A DNA stretch of 27,636 nucleotides. It comes from an uncultured Gluconobacter sp. (GTDB lineage: Bacteria > Pseudomonadota > Alphaproteobacteria > Acetobacterales > Acetobacteraceae). Below are positions 7,066 through 14,892 of this stretch, piece after piece. Numbering within the stretch: position 1 is the stretch's first letter; each line of letters starts with the position of its first letter. Location of the stretch: the NCBI GenBank assembly GCA_937880175.1, contig CALFLO010000033.1:1-27636 (forward strand). Direction: 5' to 3'. The notes beneath the pieces were generated by a model. The model made no database searches, had not been told where the DNA came from, and saw only the letters and a program-made list of their open reading frames with translations. Position numbers and translations under genes: made by a program.

Positions 7066-7599
7066 TTATTCGCCCTTGAGGCGCGAATTGCACTGCGACC
7101 AGTAGCCGCCGCCCTTCTGGATCCACTTCAGCGAGCCGTTGCCGCCATTCGGCTTGTTAGCGTTGTACTGGGCCACGCAGGTCTTCTGGCGGGCGCGGCC
7201 TGCCGAGAGCTTGCTGAACTCGGGGGAAACGGCGGTCGGGAACACGACATTGCCCGAAGAGGCAACCGCAGCCTTCGGCGTGATCGGCGCCTTCGTCCCT
7301 GCCGGGGAAGAATCAGGAGCAGCCGCGCTTGCGGGAGCCGCAGGCGCGGTTGTGGTCGGCGCAGCAGCCGCCGGGGTCGTGGCCGATGCGGCTGCCGGAG
7401 CGGCGGCCTTGGTCGTGTCACCACAGGTGGCGGCCTTGAAAGCCTTGTAGGACTGACCGTTCAGGGAGCCGTTCTGCTTGGCCGTCTTGAATGCGGCATG
7501 GCATTCCTTGGCGGTCATGGCATGGGCGGGGGCAACGCTCAGACCGGCGGCCAGAAGTGCCGCGAGGGAAAGGCCCGAAAAGGCTTTTGTAAACGTCAT
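7066..7599 (-). CDS. Secreted PsiF-like protein with Ala/Pro/Thr linker
   Basis: I chose the ATG at 7599: a GAAGG site precedes it and a standard signal peptide (residues 1-27, AHA site) follows, whereas the open frame back to 7716 gives no plausible N-terminus. The 177-residue product has a short N-terminal domain with two cysteines (ECHAAFKTAKQNG up to ATCG), like the PsiF repeat. A linker of about 55 residues, almost only Ala, Pro, Thr and Ser, follows. The C-terminal domain has two more cysteines (KTCVAQYNANK and GGGYWSQCNSRLKG). The two Cys pairs suggest two disulfide-stabilised periplasmic domains on a flexible tether. Function unknown. It lies 73 bp downstream of amtB. Confidence 0.75.
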   Translation of the reverse strand: MTFTKAFSGLSLAALLAAGLSVAPAHAMTAKECHAAFKTAKQNGSLNGQSYKAFKAATCGDTTKAAAPAAASATTPAAAAPTTTAPAAPASAAAPDSSPAGTKAPITPKAAVASSGNVVFPTAVSPEFSKLSAGRARQKTCVAQYNANKPNGGNGSLKWIQKGGGYWSQCNSRLKGE

Positions 7600-7672
7600 G
7601 CAGAAAGAACCTTCATTCTGAAATCGGCGGGAGATGACAGCCCCCCGCAGCTTGACCGCCGGATGCGCGCAC

Positions 7673-9031
7673 TCAGTTGATGCGCTCACCGTGCAGAACC
7701 GTATCGAGACCCTCAAGTTCCTCTTCCGGCGAGACCCGCAGACCCATCACCAGATCCAGAACCTTCAGGATCACCGTCGTCATGATAACACACCAGACCA
7801 CCGTGACACCCACGGCCTCGGCCTGCGCCAAAACCTGATGGACACTGGCGACCGTTCCGGCCGGATTGGATGCCGTTGCCGAAAGCGGACCATAAGCGAA
7901 TGCGCCGGTCAGGATGGCACCGATAATGCCGCCCGTGCCGTGAACGCCGAACGCATCAAGGCTGTCATCATATCCAAAGCGATGCTTGAGCCAGGTGGCG
8001 CTCCAGAAGCATCCTGCACCGGCGATCAGACCGATGAGAACCGCACTGCCCGGCAGAACAAAGCCTGCGGCTGGGGTAATGGCGACCAGACCGGCCACCG
8101 CACCCGAAATGATACCCAGAGCCGTCGGCTTGCCTGTGCGCGCCCATTCCACGACCATCCAGCCCACGCCACCCGCTGCCGCTGCGACCTGCGTCGTCAG
8201 CATGGCCATGCCCGCACGGCCATTGGCGCCCAGCGCAGACCCGGCATTGAAGCCGAACCAGCCCACCCAGAGCAGCGATGCGCCAATAATGGCGTAGGTC
8301 AGGTTGAACGGAGACAGGTCTTCCGTGCCGACGCCCTTGCGGCGACCCAGAACGATCGCACAGACGAGACCGGCCACACCGGAATTGATATGCACGACCG
8401 TACCACCGGCGAAATCCACCGCGCCAAGCCCCGCGACCCAGCCGGTCGGGCTCCAGACCCAGTGGGCAACCGGGGCATAAACGAGCAGCAGCCAGGCGAC
8501 CGTGAAGAGGCACATGGAGGAGAACTTCATGCGCTCGGCATAGGCCCCCGTGATGAGGGCCGGGGTGATGACGGCGAACGTCATCTGGAACATCATGAAG
8601 ACGCTCTCGGGGATCGTCATCGTGACGGCGGCGGACGTTCCGGCTCCGAGCGTGAAGGCGGAATCGACGCCGTCATGGAAATTGTCCGCAACGCCACGCA
8701 GCATCGCGCGCGACAGATCCCCGATCCAGGGCGAACCGGTCGAGAACGCCAGACTGTATCCAGCGACCATCCAGACCAGACTGCCGATGCAGCAGATCAT
8801 GAAGGACTGGATCAGCGTCGCCAGCACGTTTTTCTTGCGGACCATGCCGCCATAGAACAGCGCCAGACCCGGGATGGTCATCATCAGCACGAAAGCCGTG
8901 CTGACGAGCATCCAGGCCGTATCGCCCGTATCAATGGGGGCTGCGGCAGGTGCGGCATGGGCGATTGCAGGAAGAATGGCGGTGCCCGCTGCGATGGAAA
9001 GTACGGAGCGCCTCAGCGCACACGCGGCCAT
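7673..9031 (-). CDS. amtB: Ammonium transporter AmtB
   Basis: A 452-residue Amt/Rh-family channel for ammonium uptake in the inner membrane. It starts with a signal-peptide-like segment (1-26), as in AmtB proteins with a cleaved leader, followed by about eleven membrane helices. The twin pore histidines are present at His214 in DFAGGTVVHINSG and His364 in DAFGVHGTGG. So are the Asp206 that helps recruit ammonium and the TFAVITPALITGAYAER signature. The start codon overlaps the glnK stop in TGATG, so translation is coupled and the two are co-regulated, as in most bacteria. GlnK is expected to plug the pore from the cytoplasm when nitrogen is plentiful. Confidence 0.97.
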   Translation of the reverse strand: MAACALRRSVLSIAAGTAILPAIAHAAPAAAPIDTGDTAWMLVSTAFVLMMTIPGLALFYGGMVRKKNVLATLIQSFMICCIGSLVWMVAGYSLAFSTGSPWIGDLSRAMLRGVADNFHDGVDSAFTLGAGTSAAVTMTIPESVFMMFQMTFAVITPALITGAYAERMKFSSMCLFTVAWLLLVYAPVAHWVWSPTGWVAGLGAVDFAGGTVVHINSGVAGLVCAIVLGRRKGVGTEDLSPFNLTYAIIGASLLWVGWFGFNAGSALGANGRAGMAMLTTQVAAAAGGVGWMVVEWARTGKPTALGIISGAVAGLVAITPAAGFVLPGSAVLIGLIAGAGCFWSATWLKHRFGYDDSLDAFGVHGTGGIIGAILTGAFAYGPLSATASNPAGTVASVHQVLAQAEAVGVTVVWCVIMTTVILKVLDLVMGLRVSPEEELEGLDTVLHGERIN

Positions 9032-9378
9032 CAGAGAGCGCCCTCGCCGGTTTCTCCCGTACGGATCCGGATGAGCTGATCGAGGCTGGACACCATGATC
9101 TTGCCGTCGCCGATCTTGCCGGTGCGGGCTGCGATCATGATGGCTTCGATCACGTCCTCGGCGATCGTGTCGGAGACGGCGACCTCGATCTTGAGCTTGG
9201 GCAGGAAGCTGACGTGATACTCGGCGCCACGATAGATCTCGGTCTGGCCTTTCTGGCGGCCAAAACCCTTGACCTCGGTAACAGTCAGACCCTGCACCCC
9301 AAGCGGGGTCAGGGCTTCGCGGACGTCATCAAGCTTGAACGGTTTGATGATGGCAGTAACGAGCTTCACGAACGGCAT
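9031..9378 (-). CDS. glnK: Nitrogen regulatory protein P-II (GlnK)
   Basis: A trimeric PII signal protein that senses ATP/ADP and 2-oxoglutarate and blocks AmtB. The T-loop GRQKGQTEIYRGAEYHVSFL holds the uridylylation tyrosine, and the C-terminal signatures TGKIGDGKI and IRIRTGE are intact. HVSF at the T-loop tip resembles GlnK (SVNF) more than GlnB (MVDF). The start is uncertain. ATG 9378 gives MPFVKLV, with GAGG only two bases away. GTG 9369 gives the canonical MKLV start and places the modified Tyr exactly at position 51, but with a long 10-base spacing. The open frame continues to a TTG at 9399. Linkage to amtB supports the GlnK assignment. Confidence 0.95.
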   Translation of the reverse strand: MPFVKLVTAIIKPFKLDDVREALTPLGVQGLTVTEVKGFGRQKGQTEIYRGAEYHVSFLPKLKIEVAVSDTIAEDVIEAIMIAARTGKIGDGKIMVSSLDQLIRIRTGETGEGAL

Positions 9379-9516
9379 ATCCTCGTTGCGGTCTGGCAAT
9401 CTGTATCAGAGTATGCCCCAGATCATGCCAGTCTCATAATGATATTGGCAGTCCGTTCGTGCCGTTTTCACTGAAATTTCCCTGAACGAACGGGGCTGTT
9501 GCCCAAACGCTTCGTC

Positions 9517-10752
9517 TCAGGGACGCCCGGGCATCCCGCCCGGAGGGACAGCGGGTGGGGTCGCAGGCATATCCGGGCCGCGATAGGGACCATTCTGCGG
9601 GCGATTGACCGGCGGCGAGACCAGGTTGTCCGGCCAGGGATTCTGGTCCGGCGAGCCGGAGACGATGGCGGTGCGGCCGCGCGGCAGACATTCAGGCATT
9701 TCCGTGCGCAGACGACGAAGCATGCGCTCGCGGATGTCGCAGCCCAGATTCCACATCCCGTTCGCATCCGCCGCACCCGCGATCAGACGGATGGAAATGA
9801 CCTGCGCATTGCTGTCCGCGATCTGACAGCCGATGGAGGTCTTGTCCTGATCCCAGTCGGGGCACTTGGCCAGTTCCTCGAAATAGATCTCCCGCAGACG
9901 CTCGACCGGCGTCTGGTAGTCCAGCCACAGGAACAGCGAGCAGATCAGGGACGGCGAGCTGTGCGTCCAGTTCTGGAACGGGTTCTCGAGGAAGTACGAG
10001 ATCGGCACGATGTAGCGGCGACGGTCCCATGTGCGCAGGACAACATAGGTCGCGTTGATTTCCTCAACCCACGCCCAGTCGCCGTTCAGGATCAGCATGT
10101 CCTCCATGCGGATCGGCTGGGTGACGGCGATCTGGATGCCGGCCAGAAGGTTCGTCAGGGCCGGCCGTGCGGACAGACCGACGATCAGGGAGGCCGCACC
10201 AGCCGAAGCAAACAGCGAGACGCCGAATTTCTGGACCGAATGGAACACCATCAGGGAGGATGCGACCGTCAGCACACCGAACGAAATCTCGATCAGGCGG
10301 CGCAGGACGCGGATCTGCGTCTGATGGGAGCGGGCGGTAATATCGTCCGTATGTTCCTTTGCGCTGATCCGGTTGAGATACTGGTCCGTCAGCAGCCGGA
10401 ACGTCCTGATGATGCCGAAGCCGAGATTGAGAATGAACAGGCACAGGAACGTCTGTTCGAGAAAGGCGGTCGTCGCATCGGTAAAGCCTGTCGTGGCCTG
10501 AAGGGCGGCACTGACGGCAATGATGATCAGGAAATTGCGGATGGTCGTCCGCAGGCGCGCGATGATGGCATGAATGAACTGAATGCGGCGCAGACCCGGC
10601 AGGCGCGGCAGGGCGTCCGTAATGACCCGGCTGAACAGCATCGCAATCCCGGCAGCCAGCATCAGCAGCAGGATCGAGCCCAGCGGCGCGGGCAGCCAGT
10701 CCAGCAGATGCCCGACCCGGCTCATGGAATTGACGTAGGAATGTTCAATCAT
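9517..10752 (-). CDS. MscS-family mechanosensitive ion channel
   Basis: The 411-residue protein belongs to the small-conductance mechanosensitive channel family, which opens under membrane tension to release solutes. About five hydrophobic spans lie near residues 23-41, 72-88, 101-118, 156-171 and 178-210. The last is the pore helix, rich in Gly and Ala (ASAGAASLIVGLSARP). The MscS beta domain follows (PIRMEDMLIL, then RRRYIVPISYF, then NPFQNW) and then the alpha-beta vestibule domain. The C-terminal 45 residues are Pro/Gly-rich and probably unstructured. It diverges from a small hypothetical gene over a palindrome-rich intergenic region, and glnK follows 138 bp downstream on the same strand. 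Whether it gates to tension or has other duties is unknown. Confidence 0.92.
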   Translation of the reverse strand: MIEHSYVNSMSRVGHLLDWLPAPLGSILLLMLAAGIAMLFSRVITDALPRLPGLRRIQFIHAIIARLRTTIRNFLIIIAVSAALQATTGFTDATTAFLEQTFLCLFILNLGFGIIRTFRLLTDQYLNRISAKEHTDDITARSHQTQIRVLRRLIEISFGVLTVASSLMVFHSVQKFGVSLFASAGAASLIVGLSARPALTNLLAGIQIAVTQPIRMEDMLILNGDWAWVEEINATYVVLRTWDRRRYIVPISYFLENPFQNWTHSSPSLICSLFLWLDYQTPVERLREIYFEELAKCPDWDQDKTSIGCQIADSNAQVISIRLIAGAADANGMWNLGCDIRERMLRRLRTEMPECLPRGRTAIVSGSPDQNPWPDNLVSPPVNRPQNGPYRGPDMPATPPAVPPGGMPGRP

Positions 10753-10825
10753 ACAGCCTGCGGTTCCCTTTCCCCTGCGTATTCAGAATCATCTTCTTCC
10801 GCGCACAATCACGATGACGCAGACA

Positions 10826-10850
10826 GAACATTCCCGGGAATGAATTGTTC
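10826..10850. promoter_or_regulatory. Nested palindrome upstream of mscS-like gene
   Basis: A perfect 14-bp palindrome CATTCCCGGGAATG (10829-10842) lies within a wider GAACA / TGTTC dyad (10826-10830 and 10846-10850). Read on the minus strand toward the channel gene it also gives GGAAC-N16-TGTT, close to the GGAAC-N16/17-CGTT pattern of EcfG general-stress promoters. Operator and stress promoter are both possible readings. The intergenic region 10753-11041 holds no gene I can support. Confidence 0.45.
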
Positions 10851-10880
10851 CCTGCTTCCCGGCCATCATATCAAATTATC

Positions 10881-10898
10881 GGAAGAAAATTGTCTTCC
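10881..10898. promoter_or_regulatory. 18-bp near-palindrome in the mscS / small-gene intergenic region
   Basis: GGAAGAAAATTGTCTTCC is self-complementary except for one base pair (positions 7 and 12). It lies 144 bp before the small downstream gene and 129 bp before the channel gene. It may be an operator; no regulator is assigned. Confidence 0.4.
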
Positions 10899-11041
10899 AC
10901 AGGATGACAGTAAAGCACAGCGATGGCAGCCTGAGTGAAGTTTTCCCCGATCCGGCGCTTCCGGCACCATTATTGACTTTAAAAGCCACTCCTCCCGCCA
11001 CCTTTCTTTAACGCTATAGTTTGCCAATTTCAGGAGCCGTC

Positions 11042-11137
11042 ATGGGTTACGATCTCAGTATTACCCGAGCCCCCATCTGGACAGGCCGTCATGGTCCGGA
11101 TCAGCCGCAATCTGAATGCGATCGTCATAGGCGATGA
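11042..11137 (+). other. Displaced 5' part of a frameshifted gene, or a 31-codon upstream ORF
   Basis: ATG 11042 has a strong AGGAG site six bases upstream. The first codons give MGYDLSITRAPIW, an N-terminus that I associate with a family of small uncharacterised proteins beginning MGYDL-ITR. The frame ends after 31 codons at 11135-11137, while the rest of what looks like the same protein continues in the frame of the next entry. See the linked finding. Confidence 0.6.
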
Positions 11138-11456
11138 CAGCGAGCCCCCAGCGTCACCGCGTCCAACAACCTACAGGATCGGCTTCAATCCCGGCGAGCG
11201 CTTCATTCAGGCCATCCAGTCATCCAAGGCCCCCGAAGGGTCCCTGTTCTACCAGGGGTATCTGGGACTGCTGACATCCGTGAATTCGATGCGGTTCCGG
11301 GACGGGAAAACGGTCATGACCTTCCCCCTGACGACTGAACTCATCCGCGAAGATCATACCTATCTGTTCCAGTACTGTCAGGAATATCCCAAGCGGACAT
11401 TCCATCAGGCGGCCCTGTCACTGATCGAACTGCGGCTGGCGCGCTGCGGCCCTTAA
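11091..11456 (+). CDS. Small hypothetical protein, probably 3' part of a frameshifted gene
   Basis: A 121-residue open frame with no membrane segment, no signal peptide and no family I can name. It overlaps the MGYDLSITRA frame that begins at 11042. The natural junction is near 11099, where the upstream frame reads HGPD and this one continues ISRNLNAIVIG. Two missing bases (GGATATCAGC to GGATCAGC) would explain the break. Alternatively ATG 11091 is a real internal start: ACAGG lies six bases before it, and the block CCGTCATGG occurs at both starts. The flavin hydroxylase gene follows 54 bp downstream on the same strand. Gene or pseudogene is undecided. Confidence 0.55.
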   Translation: MVRISRNLNAIVIGDDSEPPASPRPTTYRIGFNPGERFIQAIQSSKAPEGSLFYQGYLGLLTSVNSMRFRDGKTVMTFPLTTELIREDHTYLFQYCQEYPKRTFHQAALSLIELRLARCGP

Positions 11457-11510
11457 CACGCGCGCCCCCTTCCGCTCACACCGTCGCGGGAGTAGGACAG
11501 GGGCAGGGAG

Positions 11511-12728
11511 ATGAGTACGATGAAAAAAACCCATTACGACCTCTGCATCAACGGCGCCGGCCCCGTAGGCGCCACGCTGGCGTGTCGTCTGGCGGCAGAG
11601 GGCGTGCGCGTCCTGCTCATCGACCGTAGTGCGCTCCCCGGCATGGAAGATCCCGCGCTGGACGGCCGGGCCTATGCCATTGCGGAAGGCTCCCGCCGGA
11701 TGCTGGCCGAAGCCGGAATCTGGGACAACCTGCCCAACGTGGCCCAGCCGATCCATGAGATCCGGGTTGCAGACGGACGCCCCCATGAAGCCCCCTCCCC
11801 GCTGACGCTGCATTTCGGGCCCGAAGACGCCCCCGAAGGCCAGAGCTTTGGCTGGATGGTCGAAGCGCGGGACCTGCGGCTGGCGATCAACCAGACGCTG
11901 AAGCAGTATGACAGCCTCGATGTGCTGGCGCCGGATCTGGGAACCTTCACCTTCCATCCGGATCATGTCTCCATCCGTCTGGCCTCCGGGAAAACCGTCA
12001 CTGCCAAGCTGGCCGTAGCCGCGGAAGGACGCCGCTCCCCGCTGCGCCGTCAGGCACGGATCGGCCTGACCAAAATCCCCTATAATGAGTATGGCATCGT
12101 CGCGACGATCGCGCATGAAAAGCCGCATCACGGCGTAGCCCTCGAACATTTCCTGCCGGAAGGTCCGTTCGCGCGCCTGCCCATGCCCGGCACGGCCGAA
12201 CACCCGCATCGCTCCGCCATCGTCTGGGCCGAAGGCGAAGGCCGCGCCCAGCGTTTCCATGATCTGCCGGACGAGATCTTCGCCCGCGAGATCAAGGCCC
12301 GCATGGCGGACGAGGATCTGGGCGAAATCACCCCGACGGGCCGCCGCTGGATCTATCCTCTCTCGGCCCAGTACGCCCAGAGCTATATCGGCCCGCGTCT
12401 GGCGCTGGCCGGGGATGCGGCGCACGGCATCCATCCCATCGCGGGTCAGGGCCTGAACATTGGCTTCCGGGACGTGATTTCACTCGCGGATCTGCTGATC
12501 GAGGCGCATCGCAACCGCAAGGACATGGGAAGCCACGAACTTCTGGTCCGCTATCAGCGCAATACCCGCCCCGGCAACATGGCCATGCTCGCCGCAACGG
12601 ATGCGCTCGAGCGCCTGTTCGGCAACGATAACCCCGTCCTGCGCCGTCTGCGCGATATCGGCATCGCAGGCGTCCAGCGGTTCCCCTCCCTGCGCCGGGC
12701 CTTCGTGCGAAAGGCCATGGGCGTATGA
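11511..12728 (+). CDS. UbiH/UbiF/COQ6-type FAD-dependent hydroxylase
   Basis: The 405-residue class A flavin monooxygenase probably hydroxylates the ubiquinone ring. The dinucleotide-binding motif GAGPVG is at residues 15-20, the second motif (AEGRRSPLR) near 171-179, and the FAD ribityl-binding motif GDAAHGIHPIAGQGLN at 301-316. The last is characteristic of the UbiH/COQ6 group. Alphaproteobacteria use several such paralogues (UbiF, UbiH, UbiL, UbiM), and the ring position cannot be told from sequence, so I give no symbol. ATG 11511 has AGGGG seven bases upstream; ATG 11520 is also possible. The stop overlaps the start of cysE. Confidence 0.88.
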   Translation: MSTMKKTHYDLCINGAGPVGATLACRLAAEGVRVLLIDRSALPGMEDPALDGRAYAIAEGSRRMLAEAGIWDNLPNVAQPIHEIRVADGRPHEAPSPLTLHFGPEDAPEGQSFGWMVEARDLRLAINQTLKQYDSLDVLAPDLGTFTFHPDHVSIRLASGKTVTAKLAVAAEGRRSPLRRQARIGLTKIPYNEYGIVATIAHEKPHHGVALEHFLPEGPFARLPMPGTAEHPHRSAIVWAEGEGRAQRFHDLPDEIFAREIKARMADEDLGEITPTGRRWIYPLSAQYAQSYIGPRLALAGDAAHGIHPIAGQGLNIGFRDVISLADLLIEAHRNRKDMGSHELLVRYQRNTRPGNMAMLAATDALERLFGNDNPVLRRLRDIGIAGVQRFPSLRRAFVRKAMGV

Positions 12729-13507
12729 TGGGAGCGGCCGAAGAAACATCCATTACGGACCGCTCATCGGATCTCGCTGCCTTCTGGAAGGACATGCAGT
12801 CCCAGGCGTGCAGTTGCCATGACCCGCTGATCCAGGATGTCTTTTCCACCAATATCGGTGACCATCCGGATTTTGCATCCGCACTGGCGTCCCTGCTGGG
12901 CACGAAACTCGCGGACCGCTCCATCCCGGCAACAAGCATTACCCGTCTCGTCGCCTCGATCCTGAGTGCCGATCCCGATATCGCCGAAGCAGCGGCAGCC
13001 GACATTCTCGCGACCTATGACCGCGACCCGGCCTGTCCGGACCTCGTCACGCCCTTCCTGTTCTTCAAGGGATGGCAGGCGCTTCAGGCCTACCGGATTT
13101 CGCACCATCTCTGGACGAAGGGCCGCCAGCATCTGGCCCATCATTTCCAGAGCCGGATCAACGAACTGTTCGCCATCGACATTCATCCGGCGGCCCGTCT
13201 GGGGCGGCGGCTAAGCATCGATCATGGAACAGGCATCGTTATCGGTGAGACCAGCATCGTCGAGGACGACGTTTCGCTGTTTCAGGACGTCACGCTGGGC
13301 GGCACGGGCAAGCTGAGCGGCAACCGTCACCCCATCGTGCGCCGCGGGGCCATGATCGGCGCGGGCGCTCGAATCCTCGGGCGTCTCGTCATCGGGGAAT
13401 ATGCCCGGATCGGCGCGGCCTCCGTAGTGCTGGAAGATATCCCCGCCTATTCCACCGCAGTCGGCAACCCGGCACGGATCGTGGGAACCACGCCCCGTCC
13501 AGCCTGA
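12725..13507 (+). CDS. cysE: Serine O-acetyltransferase
   Basis: Makes O-acetylserine from serine and acetyl-CoA, the committed step of cysteine synthesis. At 260 residues it is near the usual CysE length. An alpha-helical N-terminal half (about 15-150) is followed by left-handed beta-helix hexapeptide repeats (about 152-250). Catalytic His167 stands in IDHGTGIVIGE, and His202 in SGNRHPIV fits the acyl-acceptor loop. The tail is short and lacks the usual -I terminus that docks into cysteine synthase, ending in PRPA. The start overlaps the hydroxylase stop (ATGA). ATG 12728, the next codon, is an equal alternative. A hairpin follows downstream. Confidence 0.92.
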   Translation: MMGAAEETSITDRSSDLAAFWKDMQSQACSCHDPLIQDVFSTNIGDHPDFASALASLLGTKLADRSIPATSITRLVASILSADPDIAEAAAADILATYDRDPACPDLVTPFLFFKGWQALQAYRISHHLWTKGRQHLAHHFQSRINELFAIDIHPAARLGRRLSIDHGTGIVIGETSIVEDDVSLFQDVTLGGTGKLSGNRHPIVRRGAMIGAGARILGRLVIGEYARIGAASVVLEDIPAYSTAVGNPARIVGTTPRPA

Positions 13508-13528
13508 AAACCGGTCTTAAAGACAGAT

Positions 13529-13558
13529 CAGGGTCCGGAGCCTGCGCCCCGGACCCTG
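13529..13558. terminator. Hairpin between convergent cysE and mutarotase genes
   Basis: A perfect 10-bp stem CAGGGTCCGG / CCGGACCCTG closes on a 10-base loop in the 58-bp gap between the two stop codons. No T-run follows, so it may be a weak or Rho-assisted terminator serving both directions. Confidence 0.65.
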
Positions 13559-13565
13559 TCATCTC

Positions 13566-14726
13566 TTACTTGTTCGAGAATTTGAACGTCGTCGTGTAAT
13601 CGAACGTCTGGCCCGGCTTGAGCTCGGTCGTCGGGAAAGACGGGTGGTTCGGGCTGTCGGGATAGTGCTCGGCCTCGAACGCAATCGCGTCGCCCTGACG
13701 ATAGGCATGACCGGACACCCCGGCATACCCACCATCCAGCGAATTGGACGTGTAGACCTGAAGCCCCGGCTGGTTCGTCAGGATCTCCATGCTGCGGCCC
13801 GAACGCGGATCATAGACCTTGCCCGCCAGACGCGGTGCCTGACCGTAAGCCCCGTTGACGACCCAGTTCATGTCATAGCCACGCGCATACATCATCTGCT
13901 GGTCGTTGCTGCGCAGACGGTCGCCGATAACGGTCGGCTTGCTGAAGTCCAGCGGTGTGCCGGCGACAGGCGCGATCTGGCCGGTCGGAATGGATGTGGC
14001 GTCGGTCGGCGTGAAACCATCGGCATTGATCTGAAGGATTTCCGGCTCGATGGAGCCCGAACCCTCGCCGTTCAGATTCCAGTAGCTGTGATTCGTCAGG
14101 TTCAGAACCGTCGGCGCATCGGTCGTGGCGACATAATGCAGCGACAGGGCATTATCCGTACCCAGCGTGTAGGTCACATGCGTCGTCAGCGTGCCGGGGA
14201 AGCCCTGATCGCCGTCATGGCTGACAAGCTTGAGCGTCAGATACGCGCCGCTGGCATTGGTGCCCGTCTTTTCAATCGTCCAGACGTTCTTGTCGAAGCC
14301 CTTCTTGCCACCATGCAGCGCATTGGGAGGGGCCGTGATGTCGGTGTGATAGGCCTTGCCTTCAACGGGAAAATTGCCGCCAGCCAGACGGTTGGCATAG
14401 CGGCCGATGATGGCGCCGAAGAACAGACCGCCCTTTGCGCTGTCGACCGTGTAGCCGTTCAGGTTGTCGAACCCGAACACCACGTCCTGAACATGTCCCT
14501 CGCGGTCCGGCGTCTCGACGGACTGGATGATGCCGCCATAGGTGATGACGCGGGCCGTCGTGCCGAGACCGTTCTTCAGGGTCACGATCCGCACGGGCTT
14601 GCCGTCCGGCGTGCTGCCCCAGGGCTGGCTTGCAACGGTGGGATGCGCCTGCGCCACACCGGCACTCACGCAGAGGGCCGCGACAGTCGCAAGAAGCGTG
14701 CCCTTTGAGCCGAAGAATCTGGACAT
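13566..14726 (-). CDS. Periplasmic aldose 1-epimerase (mutarotase)
   Basis: Interconverts alpha and beta anomers of glucose, galactose and related aldoses. I chose ATG 14726: GGGAGG lies six bases upstream, and the 386-residue product opens with a clear signal peptide (1-27, AQA site). The longer frame to 14786 adds nothing plausible. GalM landmarks are intact: His138 in NALHGG, His213 in TNHSYW (the catalytic acid), Asp285 in RGYDMNW, and the catalytic base Glu351 at the start of EAEHYPDSPNHPSFPTTEL. Export fits acetic acid bacteria, which oxidise sugars in the periplasm with membrane-bound dehydrogenases. It is convergent with cysE over a hairpin. Confidence 0.93.
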   Translation of the reverse strand: MSRFFGSKGTLLATVAALCVSAGVAQAHPTVASQPWGSTPDGKPVRIVTLKNGLGTTARVITYGGIIQSVETPDREGHVQDVVFGFDNLNGYTVDSAKGGLFFGAIIGRYANRLAGGNFPVEGKAYHTDITAPPNALHGGKKGFDKNVWTIEKTGTNASGAYLTLKLVSHDGDQGFPGTLTTHVTYTLGTDNALSLHYVATTDAPTVLNLTNHSYWNLNGEGSGSIEPEILQINADGFTPTDATSIPTGQIAPVAGTPLDFSKPTVIGDRLRSNDQQMMYARGYDMNWVVNGAYGQAPRLAGKVYDPRSGRSMEILTNQPGLQVYTSNSLDGGYAGVSGHAYRQGDAIAFEAEHYPDSPNHPSFPTTELKPGQTFDYTTTFKFSNK

Positions 14727-14892
14727 TGAAAACCTCCCGGGTGTTGAGTTGAGGTCACAGTGGTCCCAAAAACCCAGAGGGGTCAAAGCCCGGAAAGAGG
14801 CGCAGGAGCATCTGGATCGTTAAAGCAGATCTCCTCTTCAAACGACCAGCATTTGCAGACATACAGGGATGCACGCTATCGGAGGATACGTT

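Noticed and set aside
7634..9079. A 481-codon plus-strand open frame across amtB
   Set aside because: The translation is rich in Arg, His and Asp with no domain, and the opposite strand encodes a clear AmtB.
9412..9430. A sigma-54-like promoter (TGGCATG ... GGGGCA) upstream of glnK
   Set aside because: The GG-to-GC spacing is one base too long and the -12 element is poor, so I do not list it even though glnK-amtB is often sigma-54 controlled.
9499..10938. A 479-codon plus-strand open frame across the MscS-type gene
   Set aside because: No fold or motif and a composition typical of antisense reading; the MscS beta domain is evident on the other strand.
13644..14708. A 354-codon plus-strand frame
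   Set aside because: It is antisense to the mutarotase, with no recognisable domain.
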